This document shows, piece after piece, positions 1-7,097 of a stretch of 16,328 bases of DNA. Positions within the stretch are counted from its first letter, which is position 1. Each line of letters begins with the position of its first letter. This DNA is from Burkholderiaceae bacterium (GTDB lineage Bacteria > Pseudomonadota > Gammaproteobacteria > Burkholderiales > Burkholderiaceae), in contig CANBPJ010000033.1 of NCBI GenBank assembly GCA_947371415.1, positions 1 through 16,328 on the forward strand, given 5' to 3'. The position numbers and the translations under genes were made by a program. The notes beneath the pieces were generated by a model. It saw only the letters and a program-made list of their open reading frames with translations, was not told where the DNA came from and made no database searches.

Positions 1-1301
1 TTAGCGCAATACACAATGGCGTTCGATTTCACAAACTTGGCAACGCGCCAAGCAAACATCATGTCGTGCATTTCACTTGGGGTTGGGAGGCGATTACTGA
101 CAACACGCATTTCGCTTTCAAGAACGTTCTTTGCATCGGGAGATTGCACCAGCAAACCACCACCAACGCGTTTGAGATCAAAGGTATTAAACGCAGTGCC
201 CAAAGGAATCTCTAAGAGACGCACATTTTGTTTAGCGGCAAAGATAGCTTTGGCCTCAGCGCTAAAGCTTGGGGCAATCAATACTTCCACAAACTGCTTA
301 GAAATCGCCTCGGCTGCTGCACCATCGCATGGCACGTTTAAGGCAATAATTCCGCCAAAAGCTGAGCTCGGATCTGTTTTGAATGCCTTTTGATACGCCT
401 CGAGAGCGTTAGCGGCAACAGCTACGCCGCAAGGGTTTGCGTGCTTAATGATGACGCAAGCTGCCACGCCACCAACATTGCCAGTAAAGCTCTTGACGCA
501 CTCCCAAGCGGAATCAGCATCAGCGATGTTGTTATAAGAAAGCTCTTTGCCTTGCAGTTGCTTGTAGTTAGCAAGCGCACCATCAACCGGATAGATATCT
601 TTGTAGAAAGCTGCGGATTGGTGTGGGTTCTCACCGTAACGCATCTCTTGTACTTTTTCGAATGCCAGGTGCAGAGTTTCTGGATAAGGGGAGCGCGTTT
701 TGTGATCTAAGTCATCACCTAGCGCAGATAAATAGTTAGCAATAGCACCATCGTATTGAGCGGTATGCGCAAATACTTTTTTAGCTAGACCTAAATTCGT
801 CTTATAAGAAACCACATTTTTATTGGTTTTCATCTCATCTAACACTGGAGCGTAATCTTTTGGAGAGATCAGCACAGTGACGTCTTGATGATTCTTGGCG
901 GCAGCACGCAACATGGCTGGACCACCAATGTCGATATTCTCAACCGCATCTTCAAAAGAACAATCTGCTTTAGCTACCGTCTCGTTGAATGGATAGAGGT
1001 TGATCACGAGCATATCGATGGTATCAATGCCATGCTCTTTTAAAGCAGCCATATGCTCAGGAAAATCTCTGCGAGCAAGTAAGCCACCATGCACCATGGG
1101 GTGTAAGGTCTTCACGCGGCCATCCAGCATCTCTGGAAACTTAGTTAATGAAGAGACTTCCACTACGGGTAAATTATTTTCAGCCAGAAGCTTTGCGGTA
1201 CCACCAGTAGAGATCAGCTTAACGCCTTGCTCATGCAGGGCTTTAGCAAAGGGCACGATGCCATTTTTATCAGAAACAGAGAGTAGGGCTGTGCGAATCA
1301 T
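1..1301 (-). CDS. purH: Bifunctional AICAR transformylase / IMP cyclohydrolase PurH (5' part, cut by the window edge)
   Basis: Catalyses the last two steps of de novo purine synthesis in the cytoplasm: formylation of AICAR, then ring closure to IMP. The frame starts at the ATG at 1301-1299 and stays open to base 1, giving 433 codons. The family is about 525 residues, so roughly the last 90 lie outside the window. The N-terminal MGS-like cyclohydrolase domain opens MIRTALLSVSDK, with STGGTA at about 31-36 and DGRVKTLHP at about 60-68. The transformylase domain carries the catalytic Lys-His pair in KHANPCGV (K286, H287) and, near the edge, VKSNAIVYC. It lies 48 bases downstream of fis on the same strand and is probably the third gene of a dusB-fis-purH unit. 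No clear Shine-Dalgarno sequence precedes the start. Identification is secure; only the 3' end is unseen. Confidence 0.97.
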   Translation of the reverse strand, partial: MIRTALLSVSDKNGIVPFAKALHEQGVKLISTGGTAKLLAENNLPVVEVSSLTKFPEMLDGRVKTLHPMVHGGLLARRDFPEHMAALKEHGIDTIDMLVINLYPFNETVAKADCSFEDAVENIDIGGPAMLRAAAKNHQDVTVLISPKDYAPVLDEMKTNKNVVSYKTNLGLAKKVFAHTAQYDGAIANYLSALGDDLDHKTRSPYPETLHLAFEKVQEMRYGENPHQSAAFYKDIYPVDGALANYKQLQGKELSYNNIADADSAWECVKSFTGNVGGVAACVIIKHANPCGVAVAANALEAYQKAFKTDPSSAFGGIIALNVPCDGAAAEAISKQFVEVLIAPSFSAEAKAIFAAKQNVRLLEIPLGTAFNTFDLKRVGGGLLVQSPDAKNVLESEMRVVSNRLPTPSEMHDMMFAWRVAKFVKSNAIVYCA

Positions 1302-1349
1302 ATTTTTCGGAAGGTTTAATGAGTAAAGAATTGGGGGTTGAGGTTTGAT

Positions 1350-1589
1350 TTATTTCAGTAGTTGGTGTTCAAGCAATTTCTTGTGCAAGGTATTGCGATT
1401 AATGCCAAGGTACTGTGCGGCCAAAGATTGATTTTGTTTGGCATGTTGTAGCACTAATTCCAACATCGGCTTTTCAACTACTGCCAGAACCATTTGATAC
1501 AAGTCAGATGGAGGTGTTCCTTTGAGATCATCTAGATACTGCTGTAGCTGAGTCTCAATACATTCAGTGATAGGGTGCTTATTGGTCAT
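1350..1589 (-). CDS. fis: Fis family nucleoid-associated DNA-binding protein
   Basis: A small homodimeric DNA-bending protein that organises the nucleoid and, in E. coli, activates rRNA and tRNA promoters. It has 79 residues, close to the short betaproteobacterial Fis; the E. coli protein has 98. The C-terminal helix-turn-helix is clear at about 54-73, with the motif SLAAQYLGINRNTLHKKL. The preceding stretch (about 27-50) would form the dimerisation helices. The long N-terminal beta-hairpin arm of E. coli Fis appears shortened. The gene follows dusB by 28 bases, the same dusB-fis pairing as in E. coli, and precedes purH. The spacer to dusB is very A+T-rich and shows no Shine-Dalgarno sequence, so translation may be coupled to dusB or depend on an unstructured leader. 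A Fis-type palindrome upstream of dusB suggests autoregulation. Confidence 0.93.
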   Translation of the reverse strand: MTNKHPITECIETQLQQYLDDLKGTPPSDLYQMVLAVVEKPMLELVLQHAKQNQSLAAQYLGINRNTLHKKLLEHQLLK

Positions 1590-1617
1590 AAATATATTAA
1601 ATAAGTAAAAACTAAAT

Positions 1618-2634
1618 TTAGGCTGCTTCTAAAAATAACAAACGATCTGAATGGGATTTCATTTCATCAAAAAAATCATTCACCATTTGCAATTGTGTTT
1701 TGCAATCGTCAGCCGTATTCATTCTTTGGCGAAATGCGTGAGAATCACGCAAGCCTTTGCAATACCAGCCGATATGCTTACGGGCTGTACGTAAGCCAAT
1801 GTATTCGCCATAGAACTCATAGTGGTCAATGAGGTGGGCATTCATGATCTCCTGAATCTCATTAATTTGTGGAGTCGGTAATTTGCCACCCGTTTCCAGA
1901 AAATGATTAATCTCTCGAAAAATCCAAGGACGACCCTGGGCTGCGCGACCAATCATGATGGCATCAGCACCGGTTTCCTTTAAAACAAATGCTGCTTTTT
2001 CTGGGGTGGTGATATCACCATTTGCGACCACTGGAATAGCAACACTATTCTTCACGGCGGTAATGGTTTCGTACTCAGCCTCACCGTGATACAGATCTGC
2101 TCTAGTGCGTCCGTGCACTGTCAGCATCGAGATGCCAGATTTTTCTGCGAGGCACGCTATATCGATAGCATTTTTGTGTTCGCGATCCCAGCCCGTTCGA
2201 ATCTTCAAGGTCACTGGCACGGCATCAGGCCCTACACCTACAGCTTGCACTACTGCTTCTAAAATTTGCTGCACCAAGGGTTCATTTCTTAGGAGTGCTG
2301 AGCCGGCTGCAACATTGCACACCTTTTTTGCAGGGCAACCCATATTGATATCGATGATCTGAGCGCCGTGCTCGACATTGAGTTTGGCGGCTGCAGCCAT
2401 CATCTTTGGATCAGCGCCAGCAATTTGAACTGCGATGGGATTGAATTCACCCTGGTGATTGGCACGACGTTGGGTTTTTTCACTCTTCCACAGTAGGGCG
2501 TTTGAAGCGACCATTTCAGAAACGGCATAACCAGCCCCCAGTTTTTTACAAAGCTGCCGAAATGGACGATCTGTTACCCCAGCCATGGGAGCAACAAACA
2601 ATCTATTTGCGAGAAGGTGTGGGCCAATCTTCAT
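1618..2634 (-). CDS. dusB: tRNA-dihydrouridine synthase DusB
   Basis: FMN-dependent enzyme that reduces specific uridines in the tRNA D-loop to dihydrouridine, using NAD(P)H. It has 338 residues, full length for the family. The TIM barrel opens with VAPMAGVTDRPFR (about 14-26). The catalytic cysteine is C100 in DINMGCPAKK. K144 in LKIRTG and H174/R176 in TVHGRTR match the conserved FMN/substrate positions, and NGDI (205-208) and IGRAAQGRPW (228-237) form the phosphate-binding part. The C-terminal helical tRNA-binding domain includes RKHIGWYCKGL. The subfamily call rests on the following fis gene, the classic dusB-fis arrangement. The start is the first ATG of the frame; no Shine-Dalgarno sequence is visible. 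The gene has its own upstream gap with a promoter candidate and probably leads the dusB-fis-purH transcript. Confidence 0.95.
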   Translation of the reverse strand: MKIGPHLLANRLFVAPMAGVTDRPFRQLCKKLGAGYAVSEMVASNALLWKSEKTQRRANHQGEFNPIAVQIAGADPKMMAAAAKLNVEHGAQIIDINMGCPAKKVCNVAAGSALLRNEPLVQQILEAVVQAVGVGPDAVPVTLKIRTGWDREHKNAIDIACLAEKSGISMLTVHGRTRADLYHGEAEYETITAVKNSVAIPVVANGDITTPEKAAFVLKETGADAIMIGRAAQGRPWIFREINHFLETGGKLPTPQINEIQEIMNAHLIDHYEFYGEYIGLRTARKHIGWYCKGLRDSHAFRQRMNTADDCKTQLQMVNDFFDEMKSHSDRLLFLEAA

Positions 2635-2709
2635 TTGTATTGGGTGGAATGTGGGTTACTTCTAGTGTTTGGGAAAGGGTGTCACTTTAGCACAATTGGG
2701 CTTAAATCT

Positions 2710-2724
2710 GCCTAAAAAATAGGC
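2710..2724. promoter_or_regulatory. Candidate Fis binding site overlapping the dusB promoter
   Basis: The 15 bases GCCTAAAAAATAGGC satisfy the Fis core pattern GNNYRNNWNNYRNNC at every defined position: terminal G and C, both pyrimidine-purine steps and an A-tract centre. They lie inside a 17-base inverted repeat (2709-2725, six-base arms). The site covers the candidate -10 box, so bound Fis would be expected to block RNA polymerase. In E. coli Fis represses its own dusB-fis promoter. The pattern is loose (about 1 in 500 positions), so chance is not excluded. The repeat is unlikely to be a terminator for ubiH, because no T-run follows on that strand. Confidence 0.45.
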
Positions 2725-2745
2725 ACATTCAGTGATTTAGGTCAA
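2716..2745 (-). promoter_or_regulatory. Candidate sigma-70 promoter for dusB-fis-purH
   Basis: On the minus strand TTGACC (2745-2740, five of six to the -35 consensus) is followed, after an 18-base spacer, by TATTTT (2721-2716, four of six to the -10 consensus). The expected start of transcription near 2709 would give a leader of about 75 bases before dusB. A second possibility is an extended -10, TGCTAAAGT, at 2692-2684, without a recognisable -35. Both are by-eye matches. Confidence 0.45.
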
Positions 2746-2783
2746 ACTGGGAAGGCTTGTATTTTGGAGGCTATTTCAGGCTC

Positions 2784-3941
2784 TTAGCGCCTACCAAACA
2801 TCATCTGGCGGGCTAAGGATGTCTTGACTAGGGGGAGCCATTGGAGGGCCGATAAAGCCAATCCTCGGCCAATCACAATCGGAAGTAGATTTGAGGTGAA
2901 GATTCTGGCCATGAAGTCGGTGAGGCCAATGGTGGCAGTCCGGTCGGCTTTACGACAAAGGGCATATTCCTGCAATGTTGTCTCAATCGCTGTGGCAGTT
3001 TTTTGATCCTCAGGCTTAGAAAACAGTGCGCTGAGTTTTTCAGCCAAGAGATAGGCGTCCCTTAATCCGAGGTTAAGGCCTTGCCCTGCAACAGGGTGCA
3101 AGGTCTGAGCAGCATTGCCAATCCAAACCTCATTGCCTTGAGTAATTTCTTTACGGTAATTGAGTCCCAACTGGTAAAGACGGCGATCTTGGATTTTTAG
3201 AAATTGCCCAATCCGCGAACCAAATTCTGCTTGCAAGCTTTTCAAGAAGTCCATATCGCTAAGTTCTAGGCGGGCTTGTGAAGATGCTGGCGATCCACAC
3301 CAAATGAGGTTCAGGATATGAGGGCCATAGTGGCTTGGCAAAACAGCTAATGGGCCTTCAGAAGTAAAGCGCTCCCACGCTTGATGGGGCGCTGCATTCT
3401 CGACTTCAACTAAGCCGACTAATGCAGATTGTTCATAGTCCCGACCTGACTCGACCCACTCCTGCTTTTTAAATAAGCCACCTTCGGCATGCACGATACA
3501 TTTGGCTTGAATATGCTTAATATCTGTGTGGGCATCAATATGGCGCCAGACTAAGTTGGGGCTTTGAACTTGAATCGCTCTTAAGGCTTTGCGCAGAGTG
3601 AGGTGAATATCACGATAGCGAATGATGTGTCCCAGCGCATCTTGCTTCAGCTCTTCGCGCGTCATGAGTGCGCGACCAAAGCGACCTACTTGCGACACAT
3701 GTACCCGATGAATATCAGCGCATTCGTTTGGCCAAGCATGGATTGTATCTAGTAACAACTTGCTGCCGTGCGATAGAGCGATACCCCTGCTATCTGCAGC
3801 TGCTAAGTCTGCGTCGTCAGTAGGATTTCGGTCTAGTAATGCAATCTTTGCCTCTGGAAATTTTTGCAGACACCACGCAGCACAGGCGAGGCCTACTGGC
3901 CCACCGCCTTGAATCACAATATCAAAGTTCTCTGCTTGCAT
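2784..3941 (-). CDS. ubiH: FAD-dependent 2-octaprenyl-6-methoxyphenol hydroxylase-type monooxygenase UbiH
   Basis: Flavin monooxygenase of the UbiH/UbiF/Coq6 family that hydroxylates the aromatic ring during ubiquinone synthesis, at the inner membrane. It has 385 residues, full length. The N-terminal dinucleotide fold has GGGPVG (12-17) and an acidic strand end LLDRN (D37). SRGIALS (51-57) is the family FAD-contact segment. The second FAD motif reads IGNAAQTLHPVAGQGLNLGL (274-293). Asn replaces the usual Asp here, as I recall for E. coli UbiH, which favours UbiH over UbiF/UbiI. The middle DG motif reads AEG (152-154), with Glu153 in place of Asp. pepP lies directly upstream with a 28-base gap, as in the E. 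coli pepP-ubiH pair. The exact ring position hydroxylated cannot be read from sequence. Confidence 0.88.
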   Translation of the reverse strand: MQAENFDIVIQGGGPVGLACAAWCLQKFPEAKIALLDRNPTDDADLAAADSRGIALSHGSKLLLDTIHAWPNECADIHRVHVSQVGRFGRALMTREELKQDALGHIIRYRDIHLTLRKALRAIQVQSPNLVWRHIDAHTDIKHIQAKCIVHAEGGLFKKQEWVESGRDYEQSALVGLVEVENAAPHQAWERFTSEGPLAVLPSHYGPHILNLIWCGSPASSQARLELSDMDFLKSLQAEFGSRIGQFLKIQDRRLYQLGLNYRKEITQGNEVWIGNAAQTLHPVAGQGLNLGLRDAYLLAEKLSALFSKPEDQKTATAIETTLQEYALCRKADRTATIGLTDFMARIFTSNLLPIVIGRGLALSALQWLPLVKTSLARQMMFGRR

Positions 3942-3969
3942 GCTTGGTTGTTTTGTATTCAGTAGCGTA

Positions 3970-5349
3970 TTAATTATTTTTCATCAGTGCTTCGATTTCA
4001 TCGGCCTTTACTGGCGCGCCACGAGAAATCAATTCACAAGCAGAGTCATTGACTACTGCATCGTCTTCAATGCGGATGCCGATATTCCAAAAGGCCTTAT
4101 TAATGTCATCAGCAGGACGAACATATAAGCCCGGCTCAATAGTGAGGACCATGCCCGCTTTCAGTAAACGCCATGGCTTTTCTGAAGAATCTGAGGATGC
4201 GCCAAGTGGTTCGCGATAGGAGCCGACATCGTGAACATCCATGCCCAACCAGTGTGAGGTGCGGTGCATATAAAAGCGACGATAGGCGCCAGTCTCAATA
4301 GCATTTTCCAGGGAGCCTAATTCAGATAGCTTGAGAAGCTTCTCATCTAATAAGCCTTGGGTAAGAACTCTTAGTGCCGCTTCGTGAGGCTGCATAAAGG
4401 TATTGCCTGGTTTGGTTACGGCAATCGCGGCTTCTTGTGAAGCAAGCGTGATGTCATATAGGGCGCGCTGCGGCCCTGTGAACTTACCATCTACAGGAAA
4501 GGTGCGGGTGATATCAGAGGCGTAGCCATCTAATTCACAGCCAGCATCTATCAGACACAGTTCACCGCTACGGAGTTCGGTATCGCCAGCACGGTAATGA
4601 AGAATGCAAGAGTTGGCGCCGCCAGCAACAATACTGTTGTAGGCAACGCTTTGTGCGCCGCTATGGCGAAACTCATGCAATAGTTCTGCCTCGAGGTGGT
4701 ATTCACGCAGTCCGGGTTTGCAGGTCTGCATGGCGCGGATGTGGGCACGTGCAGAAATGGCTGCAGCACGACGCATGATGTCAATTTCATGTGCGTCTTT
4801 AAAGAGGCGCATTTCATGAATCAAGCTCTCAACATCATGAAACTCAGAGGGTGGATTGATGCCGGCACGGGCTTGGCCTCGAACTTGCTTCATCCAATGA
4901 CGTAAACGACGGTCTGATTCTGCACTTTCAGAAAGGCGCACATAGACTGCATCCTGATCGGCCAATAGCTCACTCAGCTTGCCGTCTAGCTCATGATTGC
5001 TGTGAGCGTATTCCACGCCCAACGCTTCAGGTGCAGCCTCTGGACCTAGGCGAATACCATCCCAAATCTCCCGCTCTGCATCTTTGGGTCTACAAAACAC
5101 ATGAGATTCCAATTGGGGTTGTGAGCTCGACCCTGCAATTTTCAGAACCAGCGTTGCGCCCGGCTCCTCAAAACCAGTGAGATAGAAAAAATCGCTGTCA
5201 TGCCGGTATGGAAATTCACTATCTCGATTGCGGGCAGTCTCAGGCGCCGTAGTGATAATGGCAATACCACCACCAGTTTTGGCGCAGATGAGTTTTGCCA
5301 GTGCGACTCGGCGTTGTTGGTAAATGAGGATTTTATTCATCAGCTGCAT
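3970..5349 (-). CDS. pepP: Xaa-Pro aminopeptidase PepP (M24B family)
   Basis: Cytoplasmic dimetal peptidase that removes an N-terminal residue preceding proline. It has 459 residues, typical for aminopeptidase P. The N-terminal creatinase-like domain contains FPYRHDSDFFYLTGF (46-60). In the C-terminal pita-bread domain all five expected metal ligands are visible: D268 (LIDAG), D279 (SDITRTFP), H366 (SHWLGMDVHD), E405 (TIEPG) and E428 (IRIED). The start overlaps the end of murU. The first ATG (5349) gives a 17-base overlap and has a weak AAGAG four bases upstream; a second ATG at 5340 gives an 8-base overlap without a usable ribosome site, so 5349 is preferred. Coupled translation with murU is likely. 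ubiH follows on the same transcript. Confidence 0.94.
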   Translation of the reverse strand: MQLMNKILIYQQRRVALAKLICAKTGGGIAIITTAPETARNRDSEFPYRHDSDFFYLTGFEEPGATLVLKIAGSSSQPQLESHVFCRPKDAEREIWDGIRLGPEAAPEALGVEYAHSNHELDGKLSELLADQDAVYVRLSESAESDRRLRHWMKQVRGQARAGINPPSEFHDVESLIHEMRLFKDAHEIDIMRRAAAISARAHIRAMQTCKPGLREYHLEAELLHEFRHSGAQSVAYNSIVAGGANSCILHYRAGDTELRSGELCLIDAGCELDGYASDITRTFPVDGKFTGPQRALYDITLASQEAAIAVTKPGNTFMQPHEAALRVLTQGLLDEKLLKLSELGSLENAIETGAYRRFYMHRTSHWLGMDVHDVGSYREPLGASSDSSEKPWRLLKAGMVLTIEPGLYVRPADDINKAFWNIGIRIEDDAVVNDSACELISRGAPVKADEIEALMKNN

Positions 5350-6052
5350 TGAGCTCTTGTAATCGTTGGGGCGTACCTACATCGTGCCATGGTCCAGAAT
5401 ATTTTTCACCAGACACTCTATTTTCCAGCATGGCCTCTCTTAGAAGGGGTGCTAGCTTAGCGGGTGCGCCCATTTCTAGATCTTGGAATAGGTCTCGGTG
5501 ATACAGACCAATTCCGGAAAAGGTCAGTTTTTCAGCGCCATCTCTTGGGTCGTTGGACACCTCGGAGGCTTTGAGATAAAAGTCCCCATGAGGGTGTTGG
5601 GCTGGATTTGGCACCATAACAAGGTGTGCCAAAGGCTGATTGGGTAGGCTGCGCAAGCTAGAAGTAAGGTCCAAGAGCTTGTTGATTGGTAAATTGGGGC
5701 TAAAGACATCCCCATTGATAACCAGGAAATAGTCCTTTGGGTTTAGGAGGGGCAGTGCTTTGCAAATGCCTCCAGCTGTTTCTAAGGCGCTAGCCTCTTG
5801 GGAATAGGTAATTTGGAGGCCAAATTGACTGCCATCTCCCAAAGCCTCCTCAATCTTGTTTCCAAGCCAAGCATGGTTAATCACGACTTTTTGAATGCCT
5901 GCTTTACTCAATGCGTCTAAATGCCATGCTAGCAAGGATTTGTTATGGATAGTGAGTAGTGGCTTGGGCAACACATCAGTTAAAGGGCGCATGCGCTCAC
6001 CGCGACCTGCAGCAAGTAACAGACAGGGAATAAGGTTGCGCTGATTCATCAT
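5333..6052 (-). CDS. murU: N-acetylmuramate alpha-1-phosphate uridylyltransferase MurU
   Basis: Sugar-1-phosphate nucleotidyltransferase that would join UTP and MurNAc-1-phosphate to give UDP-MurNAc in peptidoglycan recycling. It has 239 residues. The Rossmann-like fold opens with the nucleotide-binding signature LAAGRGERMRPLT (13-25) and the conserved K30 in LPKPLL. NGD (113-115) supplies a magnesium-binding Asp, and WHDVGT (222-227) is the C-terminal signature with the second Asp. Sequence alone could also fit a mannose- or glucose-1-phosphate nucleotidyltransferase; the neighbouring amgK kinase is what points to MurU. It begins 10 bases after amgK and overlaps pepP by 17 bases. Two adjacent ATG codons (6052, 6049) are both possible starts. 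An AAGGAA in the last amgK codons lies about 13 bases upstream, rather far for a ribosome site. Confidence 0.87.
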   Translation of the reverse strand: MMNQRNLIPCLLLAAGRGERMRPLTDVLPKPLLTIHNKSLLAWHLDALSKAGIQKVVINHAWLGNKIEEALGDGSQFGLQITYSQEASALETAGGICKALPLLNPKDYFLVINGDVFSPNLPINKLLDLTSSLRSLPNQPLAHLVMVPNPAQHPHGDFYLKASEVSNDPRDGAEKLTFSGIGLYHRDLFQDLEMGAPAKLAPLLREAMLENRVSGEKYSGPWHDVGTPQRLQELNAADE

Positions 6053-6062
6053 GGATTAATGC

Positions 6063-7064
6063 TTATTCCTTGGTGGGGCGCGTCGACTCTAGAATGCGTG
6101 CCAAAGGCTTCAATTCGATATAACGGTTAGCAGTGGCAATCGCATACTCGAGCACCAATGGAATATCTTTGAGGTAACCCTCTTTTCCATCGCGATGAAA
6201 GAGTCTAGCAAAAATACCCAAGACCTTGAGGTGGCGTTGTAAACCCATCCACTCGAAGTCGCGATAAAACTGCCCAAAATCATTTGGCATTGGCAGACCA
6301 GCTTTGCGACCTTCTTCCCAAAACTTAATGACCCAATCAATCACACGTTCCTCTGGCCATGCAATGTAGGCATCTCGCCAGAGAGAGGCGGCATCATAAG
6401 TAATTGGCCCATAAACCGCATCTTGAAAATCAATCACGCCTGGATTATTTTCTTCAGTCAGCATGAGATTGCGTGAATGGTAGTCGCGATGTACGTAGAC
6501 TTTTGCCTGAGCTAAATTATTTTGAATAATCAACTCAAAAGCTTGCTTGATTTGGGCATTCTGAAGATCTGTTAATTCTGTGTGCAGATGCTTCTTCAAG
6601 TACCACTCCGGAAAAAGATCTAGCTCACGCTGCAAGAGCGCTTCATCGTAGTTTGGCAATACATCCGGCTTGCTTGCCAATTGCATTTGCACTAAAGCGT
6701 GGGTTGCATCTTGATAGAGAAAGTCGGCTGTATCTTCATTTAACTCTGCGAGGTAGGTTTTATTACCAAGATCGTTGAGTAAAAGAAAGCCCTCAGCAAT
6801 ATTTTTTTCTAAAATTTTAGGAACATTTAAGCCGGCATTTTCAAGCAATAAATCAACCTTGATGAAGGCATCCAAGGGCTCATGTTGGGGTGGGGCATCC
6901 ATCACGATCAAAGTCGCAAAATCCGGGTTTTTGGACTCAATCCGGAAATACCGCCGAAAGCTGGCATCTGCCGAGGCGGGAGCCAAAGTGGGGAGAGCTA
7001 ATTGCCAGCTGGCTTCAAGGCCTTTTAGCCAGTTGCGGAGGGTGTCTAAGCGAGAGTCAGTCAT
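6063..7064 (-). CDS. amgK: Anomeric MurNAc/GlcNAc kinase AmgK (aminoglycoside phosphotransferase fold)
   Basis: Kinase that would phosphorylate MurNAc at C1, feeding MurU and bypassing early UDP-MurNAc synthesis (MurA/MurB). It has 333 residues from the ATG at 7064, opening MTDSRLDTLRNWL. SFRRYFRI (35-42) matches the glycine-poor nucleotide loop region. The catalytic loop is VHRDYHSRNL (191-200; catalytic D194, N199), and the metal-binding Asp is D212 in IDFQDAVYGP. An upstream in-frame ATG at 7106 would add 14 residues but would overlap lptD head-to-head; I prefer 7064, because the extra residues look unlike the family and neither start has a ribosome site. Known from Pseudomonas: AmgK-MurU gives a fosfomycin-insensitive salvage route. 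A generic phosphotransferase is the alternative, but adjacency to murU argues strongly for AmgK. Confidence 0.88.
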   Translation of the reverse strand: MTDSRLDTLRNWLKGLEASWQLALPTLAPASADASFRRYFRIESKNPDFATLIVMDAPPQHEPLDAFIKVDLLLENAGLNVPKILEKNIAEGFLLLNDLGNKTYLAELNEDTADFLYQDATHALVQMQLASKPDVLPNYDEALLQRELDLFPEWYLKKHLHTELTDLQNAQIKQAFELIIQNNLAQAKVYVHRDYHSRNLMLTEENNPGVIDFQDAVYGPITYDAASLWRDAYIAWPEERVIDWVIKFWEEGRKAGLPMPNDFGQFYRDFEWMGLQRHLKVLGIFARLFHRDGKEGYLKDIPLVLEYAIATANRYIELKPLARILESTRPTKE

Positions 7065-7074
7065 AGTCGATTCG

Positions 7075-7080
7075 TATAAT
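7075..7080 (+). promoter_or_regulatory. Perfect -10 box (TATAAT) in front of lptD
   Basis: TATAAT at 7075-7080 lies 17 bases before the lptD ATG, inside the 33-base gap between the divergent genes amgK and lptD. Transcription would start near 7087 with a leader of only about 11 bases. No convincing -35 box is found 16-18 bases upstream (7051-7058 reads CGAGAGTC). A sigma-E type promoter, as used for lptD in E. coli, was looked for and not seen. The real promoter could lie further upstream inside amgK. Confidence 0.4.
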
Positions 7081-7081
7081 A
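7076..7081 (-). promoter_or_regulatory. Candidate -10 box (TATTAT) for amgK on the opposite strand
   Basis: The minus strand reads TATTAT at 7081-7076, five of six to consensus, shifted by one base from the lptD TATAAT. It lies 11 bases upstream of the preferred amgK ATG (7064), so the transcript would have a leader of about five bases. The -35 region (about 7099-7105) is poor. This is a suggestion only. Confidence 0.25.
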
Positions 7082-7097
7082 AGGCGGGTCTGGATCT

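Noticed and set aside
16..393. 125-codon open frame on the plus strand at the left edge
   Set aside because: It is antisense to purH, whose protein sequence is clearly conserved over the same bases; no independent evidence for a second gene.
2709..2725. Inverted repeat downstream of ubiH as a transcription terminator
   Set aside because: The loop is T-rich, but no T-run follows the stem on the minus strand; a protein binding site explains it better.
7000..7097. Sigma-E type promoter for lptD
   Set aside because: No GGAACTT-like -35 with a suitably spaced TCTAA or TCAAA was found; the isolated TCTAA near 7045 lacks a partner.
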